Part shown: positions 28,262 to 38,083 of the stretch, piece after piece
Position numbering within the stretch: position 1 is the stretch's first letter
Layout of the letters: each line of letters begins with the position of its first letter
From: Thraustochytrium sp. TN22
Taxonomy: Eukaryota; Sar; Bigyra; Thraustochytrida; Thraustochytriidae
Direction: 5' to 3'
DNA: 51,508 nucleotides
Assembly (NCBI GenBank): GCA_013306675.1
Contig: JABLUY010000256.1
Coordinates: 1-51,508 of the forward strand
Made by a program: the position numbers and the translations under genes
Notes under the pieces: generated by a model
What the model was told of the DNA's origin: nothing
Seen by the model: the letters and a program-made list of their open reading frames with translations, nothing else
Database searches by the model: none

Positions 28262-28589
28262 CCTGCCTGGGCGCCGTCTGCTTCAGGAATCAGGTTCTGC
28301 GTTGTGGCAATCGATGACCACCTTTCGATGAAGCCCAGCCGGCGCCCGCCGCCGCGCCTGCCGCCCGCGCCGCGCCTGCGGGCGGCGCGGCCGGGGCGGC
28401 GGCGGCGGCTGAGAGTTCCTGCGCCTGCGCGAGCTTCTTGCATTGGCTTGACTGTGAGCGCGACGCAGGCTCAGGCTGGAGAGCGGCGGCGAACGAGATC
28501 TTGGTCCAGCCTAACGACCGCCTGACGTCAGCCGCCGCCTCCTCCGATTGCGAAGATCTTATCTTATCGCGACGGGCGCTTCGCAGGCG

Positions 28590-28868
28590 GCCTGACCGTG
28601 AGCGGAGCTCGAGGGCGCGCAGGGCCTGAGGGCTACGGGGCCCGGGAGCGCGGCCGCCGCCGCGCGGCGCCGCGTCGCGTGTTACGGCGCGTCGAGGCGC
28701 CGAAGCCCCGTCGGCAGCGGAGCGAAAATCTTACCTCGCCGAGCGGAGCTTGAGGGCGCGCAGGGCCTGGGGGCTTCGGGCCCCGGGGGCGCGACCATCG
28801 CCACGCGGCGCGGCATCGCGTGCTACGGCGCGTCGAGGCGCCAAAGCCACGTCGCGAGCGGAAGCCAC
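28590..28868 (+). repeat. Two-copy ~141-bp tandem repeat
   Basis: Copy 1 (about 28590-28727) and copy 2 (about 28731-28868) share AGCGGAGCT(C/T)GAGGGCGCGC, a GGGCCCGGG core and TACGGCGCGTCGAGGCGCC, with scattered substitutions. Neither copy encodes anything recognisable. Confidence 0.8.
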
Positions 28869-28998
28869 AGCGCGGGGCGGGGCGCAGGAAAAGGAACAGA
28901 GGATGGGACGGGCTGGAAGCGATAACTGCCGGCAGCGCGGGGAGCCTGCTTTCCCGCCTGCGAGCGCAACGCGACCGGGGAGGAGAGGGGAGGGAGCG

Positions 28999-29092
28999 GC
29001 GTAGGCCAGGCTGCGGCGAGGAGTCGGCGTAGGCCAGGTTTTCGGCGAGGAGTCGGCGAAGGCCAGGCTGCGGCGAGGAGTCGGCGAGGCGA
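28999..29092 (+). repeat. Three-copy ~27-bp tandem repeat
   Basis: Units of the form GGCGTAGGCCAGG..., then TGCGGCGAGGAGTC, with TTTTCGG replacing CTGCGG in the middle copy. Non-coding minisatellite. Confidence 0.8.
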
Positions 29093-29988
29093 GTCTTTCA
29101 AGAGCTGAGCCTTGCTTGCTGGCAGAGGCGAGCAGGGGCGAAGGCAACGGCAGCGGCGGCTGCAAGTGCACATGCGCGTACACATTGGGCAGCGTTCGAA
29201 CTGGGCTCTGAGCGAGGCACCAACATCCAACGACCTGAAAGGTCTGTGAGTCACGAGCTCTGGCAGCGCGTTGTGAGGCCTGGCAACTGCGCAAGAAGTG
29301 CGGTCTTTCGGGTCGCGACTCGAGAAGGCATGCGCGAGGCGCGGCGCAATTCCCGCCTGGCCTGGGCGGGGCTCGCAGCGCCGCGGGGTTGCTTCGAGAT
29401 GCCCGCACGCTTCCGAAGAAACTGCTGCGGAGCAGCAACCTTTGCGCTCCGGTAGGATGTTTGCAGCGACATTGACGTGTTGCAGGTTCGATCCCCGTGG
29501 CGGCTCGCCGTGCGGTGCTTCGTGCCGTCGATATTGGTGTTGTAGCCGCTCCGGTACCCACAGGCTAGCCGCAGACTGAAAGCTACGCCGTGCATAAGCC
29601 GTATGAACCACTTCTGATCGCTTCTCGAGCAGCCCCTCGCTTCGTAATATGGCGCATTGTCTCCCGTTGGGCGGCCCCGCGCCGCGCCACGGGCTGGGCC
29701 TGGGTCTGCACCTTGCAAGAGTTGCTCTGGCACTCTCTACGAACTTCCTGCATTGCGCTTGACCGCCCGCGCGCGCAAACAGCGCGCCTAAACGCAAACT
29801 CCGAATGCGTGCATCGCAGCCACGACTTGCCTGCATCGGGCTCGGCCATCGAGCTCGTGGCTTGCCTGAAGCGAGCTCGCGTGCAGCCACCTGCTCGCTC
29901 GGAACATGCAACGCGAGCCCACTCGTGCTTGGCAAGACTTGGCCAAAATCCACTGCCAAAAGAGCAACAAAAAGCGCCGAAAGCCGAG

Positions 29989-29999
29989 CTATATATGCG
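29989..29999 (+). promoter_or_regulatory. TATA-like element
   Basis: CTATATATGCG in an otherwise GC-rich region. No good gene lies within the next 1 kb on the plus strand, so it might serve a non-coding transcript or be chance. Confidence 0.2.
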
Positions 30000-31626
30000 C
30001 CCAACGCAGGATGGCACCAAGCAGCATGGCAGGGAATGAGCAGGATCGCTTCGCAGTACTGTCGCCTAGACCACGGCGACACCCAGAGGAAGCCACGGCT
30101 CGTCGCGTCATACAGCGTCGAGGCCCTGTATTGTTCACTGTCAGGCTGTGGGGCCGTTCGTTACACCAAACCCACCTGTTGCAGCAAAACCAGGGCGCTG
30201 CAGTGGAGGGGACGGACGGTAGGTGGGACCCTGTGCCTTTGAGATGCCAGAGCGCGTGAGTGCATCGAACTGCCTAATCCAACCCTTGGACCCCGAAGGT
30301 TCCATTCAAAAGTCGCACTTGTGGAAGAAGGAGGCCCTTCTTGCGCGAATGGAACAATCGGGACCTAAGTCAGAGCACTTAGTCGGCAGGAGGTAACACA
30401 TGGCGAGCTTTCGTAAGTGGACTCGAAGCCGTCTATGCGAGGTCTTCCCGAGACCCAACGACAAACCTGAGTGGGAGCGGTAAATCCAAGGCACCTCAAT
30501 CGACAATTCCCTGAAGCGTTAGGACTGGCCATCCGTTCGCCAAGGGGGAGAGGCGGTTGTGGGAATGCTGCGGAGATCCGCTTCCTGTCTAGCCCGCAAG
30601 GCTAGGCGAACCCCCCTCCTCTTTTGATCTGGTCTGGTTGCGAAGGCAGCCGTTGGTGCTTTCCGATTGCCGACTTGTGCTGGTCCATACGCGCGATTGC
30701 GGTGGCAGCGGAACGCATTCAGTTGCGAGGGCCTTGATCGCGTTTTAGCACTTGCAGGCTTGCGTGCGCGGCGCAGTCCGCGTGTGCGCGAGCGGTACGG
30801 GACCGCGCGCAAGACCGCGTGAGGGGAGCATGGGCCGCAAGTTTGCGCGCCTACGAGTACGACTACGACGGGCGCGTGGCTGCTGGGCAAGTTGCGAAGG
30901 GCACTGGCGTTCCGCCTAAAGAGCAATGCAAAAGCGGGCCCAGGGCGTTCTAGGTGTTCCTCAGTGACCGAAGCGGACGTGCTTCCTCGCGGGGTCGTAC
31001 GTAACTCGCTCGTTGTTAGCTTGACCGCGCTCGGCTGCCCGAACGATCCATTTTCATAGCGCGGCACGTTCTAATCGAGCGATTTGCCATGCCTCCCTGT
31101 CCTTGGAGGAGCTAAGCTCTGGCACGTTTGCACAATCTCGCTACGATGAATCTGACCGCCAAGTTTAAGGCAGAACGTGAACGCGTCAACCTCTACATCG
31201 TGATCACTGTACAGCGCGCGACCGCAATCAACTCGCTCAAGCATACGAGGACGCCTGCAGACGCGAGCTTGTCGCAGGTCACACTCACAGTCAGTCCGTC
31301 GCCTCGACCATCGCGACTGCATCTTGCTCCAACCCCCGTCACAAACCCGTCAGTCGCGCTCTGCGGCGTAGTCTCCTCCTCGCCGTCCCGCGCTCTACGC
31401 CTCCCGCCGCCGTCGCAAGCCTTCCTCTCTTCCCCTAACCTTAGTTCGCGCCGGCCGGCCACGCTGTTCGACGCCAGCCGTGGCCTCCCTCCATGAGCGC
31501 GCTCCTCCTCGCCGTGGCCGTCCCAGCCGCGCCGCAGCACGTCGCCGCCGTCAGCATCCCGCTCCAGGGCCGCGCCATTGCGCCATTGCGCCCGCCCGCT
31601 GCGCGCTGCGCGCTGCGCAATTCTTT

Positions 31627-31683
31627 CTCCTCGCCTCCCTCGCCTCGCCTCGCCTCGCCTCCCTCGCCTCGCTCCGCCTCGCG
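31627..31683 (+). repeat. CCTCG pentanucleotide-rich repeat
   Basis: Irregular CCTCG/CCTCC units upstream of the nuclear-protein gene, in what is probably its leader. Confidence 0.6.
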
Positions 31684-31831
31684 GGCGAGCCCAACTTTTC
31701 CAGGTCCGGGTCGGCGCGGTCGTCGTGGATGGGCAGCGCGGCGGCGCAGTAGGGCGGCAGTTAGGTGGCTGCAGCGCCTGAGGTGGCGGCGCGCGCGCGC
31801 GCGGCAGAGCGCGATCGCGGCGCGCGGCGCG

Positions 31832-34089
31832 ATGGCGGGGCGCGCGGCGGCGGGCGTGGAGGGCTTCGCGGCCGCGGCGCACGAGGCCGTGGGCGCGGCG
31901 CGCGCCGCGGCGACGGCGCGGCTGGCGGCGCTGGTGGCGGCGCGCGCCGACCCGCTGCGCAGCGCGCGCGAGGAGCTCGCGACGGCGCGCGAGAGGGAGG
32001 CGCGCCTGCGCGAGCGGCAGGAGAACGACCGGGCGCGCCTGGCGCTGCTGGAGATGCTGCTGGCCACCGCGGAAGAGCGCAGGGCCGTGGTCGCGGAAAT
32101 CCGCGAGTGCAAGGCCAGGGCGCGGGCCGCGCAGACCGCGCCGCCGGACGTCGCCGTGGACGGCCTGCAGGAGGAGCTGCGCGAGCTGGACCGGAGCGCG
32201 CGGGAGGCGTTCCTGCTCATGCAGCAGCTGCAGGCGCGGCTCAATGCGCAGCACTCGCTCATACAGACGCAGGCAGCGCCGCTCATCGCCGGCGACGGGC
32301 GCTTCGTCAAGGGCGACGCGGAGGTCATCGCCTCGGTTGTGCGCAAGGAGGCTGGCGAGGTCATCACGCGCCTGCACGAGGTCGTGCAAGACTTTGCGGC
32401 CGCGCTGGACCGCGGCAACCCGGTGCACATTCAGGCCAAGGGCTGGAAACGCATCAAGGACGTGCGTGACGAACTTGCTCGGCTCGTCTTGCCAGCCAGA
32501 TTGCCGCAGCCTGAGGCGGCAACCTCAAGAGGAGCACACGTGTCAGCGCCAAGAGAGACAATGAAGGTTACTGCGCGGCCTCCCAGTGCTGCGAGCGCGG
32601 TAAGCGCCGCGAGCGCGGTGAGCGCCGCGAGCGCCGCGACGAGCGCGAGCGCCGCGAGCAGCGAGTCGCGCGCGTCAGGGCAGCCAAGCGCCCAGGAGCC
32701 TGCAGGGTCGGTGCGCAAGAAGGTGGCGACGGTCGATCCCTCATCTGCAGATGCAGCGGCCAAGCCCGCGCCTGCCGTGGCAACACCGGTTCCCAAGAAG
32801 GCAGCGACGGCCAAGCCCACGTCTACAGATGCAACGACCAAGCCAGCACGTGCCGTAGCCGCAGGCACGCCGACACCGACGGCGGCCGATAAGGCCCCGT
32901 CCACGAAGCATTCGCTGGCGTTTACGCCCATCGGCGGTGACGGCATGGCCGACTCAGAGTCGTCCAGCGACGAGGAGGTAGCTATCCCGGGGCGCATCAA
33001 GCGGAAAAGGAAATCTCAAAAGGCGCCGAAGCGTGCGAACAAGTGGGACCTCCTCAAGGACCGCGAGCAGTCCGAGGCGGCCCAGGAAGCCGCGGTGGCC
33101 GCAAAAGCGAGCACTCCCTCGACCGGGGAGTTTTCAGAAGGCACCAGGCCCACCAATGTTGCAGCGGGCAAGCCGCCGGTCAAACTCACCAAGCATGGCG
33201 GTCCTGCGCGGGCGGAGCCGCCTGATCCGACCGAGGTCCGCAACGGCAGCACGGCCCGGAACGGGCGGTCCGTGTCGCCGGCCCTGTCCAAGGCTTCGCA
33301 GCAGTCTGAGAAAGCCGCTACGTCTTCCAAGTCCGCTGCTCCGGCTGAAAAGGACGAGGTGCCGCCAAACAAGGCAGCGGCCGCCAACGAGCGCAAGGAC
33401 CTCAAGGAAAAGAAGAAGAAGAAGAAGAAGCGCAAGAAAGACAAGAAGGACAAGAAGGACCGCAGCAGCAGCCGCGACAAGACACCGGATCACGACAGCG
33501 TGCAAGACGAAAGTCCGCGCGAGCCGAGCAAGCGCAAGCGCGTCGCTTCGCCTGTCCAGGATGACGACGATGACGATGATGCAGTCATCATCCTCGACGA
33601 CGGGTCCGATGACTCGGGCGATCGCGTCGTGGCGCCCCCTCCGGCAAAGAGGCGCAAGGACTCGGTCGACCGGACGACCGTTGGCAAAGAGGTCGCCAGT
33701 GTCTCCACAAGAGCGGCCCGAGCGGCCCTTGTCGCAGATAATGATGACGATGAAGACCGTCCTTATGAACCAGACTTCATCGGTGTGTACTCTGGCGCTT
33801 TGGAGTACTATGAGAATCGGCTCAAGGGCAAGGAGGTCGCGATCTGTTGGGATACGGAGAAGCCCAAGATGGTGGAGCACTTCATTGTTCAGAAGCTGAA
33901 CATGGGCCACATTTGGCATTTCAACCTGAGAAGGAAAGACGCCAACAAGGCACCTCAATACGTCCGCTGCCGTCTGGCGCCCAAGGGAACCGTGCACCGT
34001 GCTTCACAGATATGCCCTTATGCGTCGCGCATGATCACCGATAGATCGACGTACCGCACCGTTCATCCGAAGATTAACCTCCAGATCGA

Positions 34090-34125
<36 letters not shown>

Positions 34126-34177
34126 TGGTGTTGACAACGGCTTCACTGTCGACGCGAGCAAGACTGCGTCCGATTGA
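31832..34177 (+). CDS. Unrecognised nuclear-type protein with SUMO-interacting motif
   Basis: I do not recognise the family. The 781-residue product from the ATG at 31832 has an Ala/Arg/Glu-rich helical N-terminus (about 1-190, coiled-coil-like), an Ala/Ser/Lys/Pro-rich disordered middle, and strongly basic blocks (KRKRKS; a Lys-rich KEKKKKKKKRKKDKKDKKD stretch) that look like nuclear localisation signals. Near residue 584 an acidic run leads into AVIILDDGSDDSGD, a textbook SUMO-interacting motif. A compact domain follows (about 645-750: PDFIGVYSGALEYYENRLKGKE, then CWDTEKPKMVEHFIVQKLNMGHIWHFN), whose Trp, His and Cys pattern suggests a real fold. It ends with 13 aspartates and a short tail. 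The frame is open upstream to an ATG at 31493, but that part is Arg/Pro-rich and the leader carries a CCTCG repeat. Possibly chromatin or SUMO-pathway related; that is inference. Confidence 0.7.
34090..34131 (+). repeat. GAC (poly-Asp) trinucleotide run
   Basis: Thirteen GAC/GAT codons close to the end of the nuclear-type protein. In-frame and translated as polyaspartate. Confidence 0.85.
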
Positions 34178-34802
34178 GACCTTTGCACACTTGGCATGGC
34201 CGGAAGCACATGCAGTAGTGCATGTTCCGTGGCCTGCGAATTTTTTGTCCACCTGAGAGGCTTCGCATTTGGCATGCAGGCCTCGCTACATGCTACGGGC
34301 AAAATGATTTAGAGGTAGGTAGCAGTAACATGTAACGATGCGAGAGAGATGGAGCGAACGAGTGAATGGAAGTGACAGAGAAAAGGCAGAGCAAGGCGGA
34401 ACAAGGCGAAGCAAGACAGACCATTAGACAAGCTTGCTTTGCTTGCCTGCTCATTGCTGCTGCCAGCACACGCTCGTCGCAAAGGGCACGAAAAGGAAAC
34501 ACTTGCCATCTTGACGCACGCTGTCAACCAATCGGTCATTTGACGTAAATTGTTAGAGTTACGTCGAGTTTGTTCCAGAGCAGCAGTCGCGCCGCAAAAG
34601 AAGCACACGCAGACAAGAGGGCAAGACCCGTCAGGTCAGCCAACGAGCGCCATCTCGCGGTGTGCGATTGCGGCCAGCTCGCGCCGTCAGGTCAGCCAAC
34701 GAGCGCCAGTACGAGGTGTGCGATTGCGGCCAGCGCGAGCAGAAAACAGCACTGATTTTCAGGAGAACAGGTATCGTGGTGGCGGTCCGGCGGACACCCA
34801 CG
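34178..34802. other. Intergenic region between convergent genes
   Basis: About 625 bp between the nuclear-type gene and Sec63, both of which end here. It has lower GC than its surroundings and contains a two-copy 56-bp tandem repeat (34629-34740). No gene seen. Confidence 0.45.
34629..34740 (+). repeat. Two-copy 56-bp tandem repeat
   Basis: Each copy starts CGTCAGGTCAGCCAACGAGC and contains GGTGTGCGATTGCGGCCAG, with a changed middle. It lies 60 bp downstream of the Sec63 stop codon, so it would be in that transcript's 3' region. Confidence 0.88.
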
Positions 34803-36845
34803 TCACTTGCTCTTGTCCGTATCGGCAAAGTCGTCGTCGTCGTCATCTGCGGCCAAGTCGTCGTTGCCACCGCCATTGGCAGGAGCCTTGGCACCAGTGA
34901 CCCGCTTGCGGACCGTGGAAGTGGAGGAGGCGGCCGCAGCGTCGTCGGCCGCAGCGTCGGCGTCGGCCTCAGTCTCGGCGTCGGAGTCAGCAAAGTCGGA
35001 GTCCTCGGTGACGGCGGCCTTGCCAAAGGCCTCCTCAAAGAGCGTGGGCTCATTCTCGAGCTCCAGGTCCTCCGGGTGCAGCGGCTTGGGCTTCACGAAG
35101 CCCTCGGGCTTGATGGATACCTTGTGGCCGACGCGGTCGTCGAAGCCGAGGTAGCTGTGGCAAAAGAGCGCAAAGTCGAAGCTGTACTCCTTGTCGGGGC
35201 GGATGAAGCCCTTGCTGGGGAACTGCGTGCGGCCGCGCAGCACGCGGCCCGAGCCGTGGAGGAAGACGTGCGCGAGGACCTGGAGGTCGCCGGGGCGCAA
35301 AAAGACGACGGACCACTTCTCGGCCTTGCTAAAGGGCAAAAAGGGCGCGTGCACGGGGCCGTCGGAGCCGACCTCCGGCACGTGCTTGCGCTCAAGCTCA
35401 AAGTAAGCCGTGAGGACGTCGCCCTCGCAGGCGACGTCCTCGAACTCGAGCGTGCCGTCGGGGTTCTCGTGGGAGACGACGCCGACGGTGACGCGGAACT
35501 CAACGTCGGGCAGCAGGCCAGCGACCTCGCCGACGTCCTTGACCTGGGCGTCCGAGAGCGCCGACATGCCCTTTTTCCTGCCGTTGCCGAGCGCCTCGGG
35601 CGCCTGCAAAAACTCCTTGATGTTGTTGATGGCACCCGTGCCGAGCGAGGCCTGCTTGGCCTCGAGGCGGCCAAAGTGCGGCAGCTGCTGCAGCGAGGAG
35701 TCGAGGACCCAGAGCGCCTGCGTCATGTACTGCTCGAACTGCACGACGGCGGCCACGCCCTTGTAGCTGCGACGCACGAGCACCGTGTCGAACATGGCCT
35801 CGATGAGCAGGCGCGACTTGGTGAGCACCTCGTGGAGGTCGGCGCGCAGACCCGGCGACAGCTCGCTCGTGAGCCGGTTCAGGTGCGCGTGGATGAGGAC
35901 CTTGGCGCGATCGCAGGCCGGCCAGCGCTCCAGCATCTTGGACTTGGCCACCAGCGGCAGCGAGGTCCGCAGCATGCGGCCCTCGGACATCATGCGCGTG
36001 CGCAGTTCCTCGAGCTGCATGAGGTCCTGCGCCGACCGCTCCGGCAGTCCGCGGAACTCGGCCGAGAGCGCCAGCACCTCGGGCATGTGCTCCACGGTGA
36101 TCTTGTTGTCCAGGAGCGCGATGAAGAGGTTGTACGAGTCGTTCAAAATGAGCTTGTCGCCGAACTTCTTCGAGTTCCCGTACCAGCGCCCCACCAGCGT
36201 CGGGATGACCACCACCAGGACCAGCAGGTAGACCACCAGCACCAGGTTCTGGTACTTCTTCTCCAGCAGAAAGGACGGCAGGCCCACGGACACCTCCATC
36301 ATCTTGGACCCGTCCGCGCTGCCCGTCGCCATGTACCGCTCGTACACCTCCTTGTCCGTGAGGATCGCGTGCGCGTTCTGCACCTTCTCCAGCATGGCCG
36401 CCGCCAGCGCCTTCTCGTCCACGGACTTGCCGTGCTGCCGGTCCGGGTGGAACTGCAGGCTCATGCGGCGGTACGCCTTCTTGATGGCCTTCTCGGGCGC
36501 GTCCTGCGCCACGCCCAGCACCTCCCACGGGTCGAACTGCGCGATCTGCTCGCCGGTCTGGCTCACCAGGTACGCCAGCAGCAGCCAGCCGGCCAGCAGC
36601 AGGCCCAGCCGCACCAGGAACGCGCGGTCAATCACCTTGCGCGCGCTCTGCTCCTCCGCCATCTTCTGCATCTTGCGTTTCTCCAGCGACGATCTCGCCT
36701 TGAAGTCCTTGGCCAGGCTCCCCGACCCGGACATCTTCCCCATGGTGTCGCGCACGAACACCCACGTCAGCGGCGCCAGCCCCGAGAACACCATCATGAT
36801 CCCGAAGTACAGCGCCGCGCTGTCATCGTACGCCAGCCGCGGCAT
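34803..36845 (-). CDS. SEC63: Protein translocation protein SEC63 homologue
   Basis: ER membrane J-protein that works with the Sec61 channel and recruits BiP for protein import. The 680-residue product has spans at about residues 11-31 and 76-95, a luminal J domain (about 104-172) with HPD at 133-135 (LQFHPDRQ), a third span at about 200-218 and the cytosolic Brl/Sec63 domain (about 225-580), with motifs LPERSAQDL and FEDVACEGDVLTAYFELE. The end is acidic (runs of Asp and Glu), as in yeast and human Sec63, where it binds Sec62. The chosen ATG (36845) gives MPRLAYDDSAALYFG. The frame is open upstream to a GTG, but that stretch is Arg/Gly-rich with long GGC runs. Intronless. Confidence 0.93.
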   Translation of the reverse strand: MPRLAYDDSAALYFGIMMVFSGLAPLTWVFVRDTMGKMSGSGSLAKDFKARSSLEKRKMQKMAEEQSARKVIDRAFLVRLGLLLAGWLLLAYLVSQTGEQIAQFDPWEVLGVAQDAPEKAIKKAYRRMSLQFHPDRQHGKSVDEKALAAAMLEKVQNAHAILTDKEVYERYMATGSADGSKMMEVSVGLPSFLLEKKYQNLVLVVYLLVLVVVIPTLVGRWYGNSKKFGDKLILNDSYNLFIALLDNKITVEHMPEVLALSAEFRGLPERSAQDLMQLEELRTRMMSEGRMLRTSLPLVAKSKMLERWPACDRAKVLIHAHLNRLTSELSPGLRADLHEVLTKSRLLIEAMFDTVLVRRSYKGVAAVVQFEQYMTQALWVLDSSLQQLPHFGRLEAKQASLGTGAINNIKEFLQAPEALGNGRKKGMSALSDAQVKDVGEVAGLLPDVEFRVTVGVVSHENPDGTLEFEDVACEGDVLTAYFELERKHVPEVGSDGPVHAPFLPFSKAEKWSVVFLRPGDLQVLAHVFLHGSGRVLRGRTQFPSKGFIRPDKEYSFDFALFCHSYLGFDDRVGHKVSIKPEGFVKPKPLHPEDLELENEPTLFEEAFGKAAVTEDSDFADSDAETEADADAAADDAAAASSTSTVRKRVTGAKAPANGGGNDDLAADDDDDDFADTDKSK

Positions 36846-36987
36846 CCTGCCCGGCCTGCCTCGCTCGCCTGTCTCGTACCGGCGCGCCTCGTCGTCGCGA
36901 AGCCGCGCGCCAACCGCCGCGCCTGCCGGCCCGCCGCCGGGGCGCGCGCCGCCGGGACCGAGCGCAACAGCAACGCGCGACCGCCGC

Positions 36988-36995
<8 letters not shown>

Positions 36996-37021
<26 letters not shown>

Positions 37022-37042
37022 GCGCCGCCGCCGCCGCCGCCC
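36996..37042. repeat. CCG trinucleotide run
   Basis: About twelve consecutive CCG units, then a short CGCGCCGCC, in the SEC63 leader. It would form G-rich or hairpin structures in the transcript. Confidence 0.8.
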
Positions 37043-37650
37043 GTCCGCGATCAGGTTCTGCGCGTCCACGTTGGCGCAGCCCGCCGCCGCCACCGCCTCG
37101 CCACTTTTTAGGCCGCTTCGCGAACGGCGCCGCGGCGCGCGGGCCGCGCCTCCGCGCGCGCCTCTGCGCGCCGCTCCTGGCTCGAACTCGCGCCGGCCTG
37201 CGCCTCCTGCTCGCCCTGCTCGCGCTCGCGCGATCCGCGCGCTTTGCTCCGGGTTTCGCGAGGGCTCTGGATGCTTTTTCCGGCGAGGACTTGCCCACGG
37301 ACGGCGAGGTGGACGCCTTCGAGGAGGACTACGCTGAGACGGACGTCTCTTTCCGGGTCTGCAGCTGAGGAGCCCAGCGGCCAGGGCGAGGACGGAGATC
37401 ACTGCAGCTAGCTAGGCAGGACAGGCTTCTCAGAAGGAGGTGGTCTCGTGGCTCGCGAGGATGTCTCGCGCTGGCTCGTATCGTACCTGGAGGCCAGGGG
37501 TGTGATGATGACCATGACCGGCCGCCACGTCGGCCTTCTCGAGCTGACAGCAAGCCGCCGACCAACGAGAGCCAGGTGGCGATGGCCCCGCGAGCAAGTA
37601 AGTTAGTGCCAGTGCGGCGCGCAGCCAGAAGGTCTGCGTGCAGTGCGACC

Positions 37651-37677
37651 AGCAAGCAAGCAAGCAAGCAAGCAAGT
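37651..37677 (+). repeat. AGCA tetranucleotide microsatellite
   Basis: Six to seven AGCA units. Non-coding. Confidence 0.8.
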
Positions 37678-38083
37678 CGGCCACGCGAGAGGTTGTACGG
37701 GTGTGGGGACCCCGTGTGCGACACGCGTTGATGAGAGCATCGGTGGGCTGGGCGCCGCGCCGTGCGCGCGAGACAGCGTGGTTCGCCGGAGCCTAGCTAG
37801 CCGATGAGCGAGCCAGCGAGAAGGCGGATCACGCCCTGCAGCGGTGCCGTACAAAAACCAATAATCGCACCGACAGGCTGCGCCAAGCGGGGTATCCGCC
37901 TACGCCGCGCGAACCACAGTTTATCGCTGGCAAGGCCCGGCAAGTCAAGCCAGGCCCAGGTCCAAATTCACCTTACAGACGTTAGATAGTATTTTGCAGT
38001 GGTGTCTTGTCTTGCCCGAGCTGCTGCAGGGAGCTCGGCGGTGGTCAGGCCTAGCTATGGTCAATCAGAATGTTCTGCCGTGG

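Larger units (their letters stand above)
28262..31831. other. Large intergenic region, mostly non-coding
   Basis: About 3.6 kb. The first part holds tandem repeats (listed separately). From about 29,100 to 31,400 the GC content falls visibly and no frame has a recognisable domain; the longest (30519-31067, minus) is Arg/Ser/Pro-rich with no family. A TATATATGCG box-like motif at 29990 has no obvious gene after it. I looked for tRNA, 5S and snRNA signatures and found none convincing. A decayed mobile element or non-coding transcript is possible. Confidence 0.4.
36846..38083. other. Intergenic region between SEC63 and TPR gene
   Basis: About 1.24 kb holding SEC63's upstream region and the 3' flank of the TPR gene. 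It includes a CCG run (36996-37042) and an AGCA tetranucleotide run (about 37652-37677). A plus frame ending at 37368 has coding-like composition for its last 35 codons but no family, and I do not call it. Confidence 0.4.

Noticed and set aside
24986-28525. 1179-codon plus-strand open frame opposite the carboxylase
   Set aside because: It lies antisense to a clearly conserved gene and is His/Arg/Ala-rich with no domain. Antisense openness follows from strong G/C third-position bias.
29420-29510. tRNA-like T-arm motif GGTTCGATCCCC
   Set aside because: The T-stem has a mismatch and I could not find a matching acceptor stem, D-arm or anticodon arm in the 70 bases upstream.
29618-29640. U2 snRNA-like start ATCGCTTCTCG
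   Set aside because: Similarity ends after 11 bases; the branch-pairing and Sm-site regions are absent.
37250-37368. Coding-like plus frame ending at 37368 (acidic, SFRVCS end)
   Set aside because: Composition looks coding for about 35 codons, but no start, domain or homologue is evident and it lies in the SEC63 upstream region. Not enough to call.
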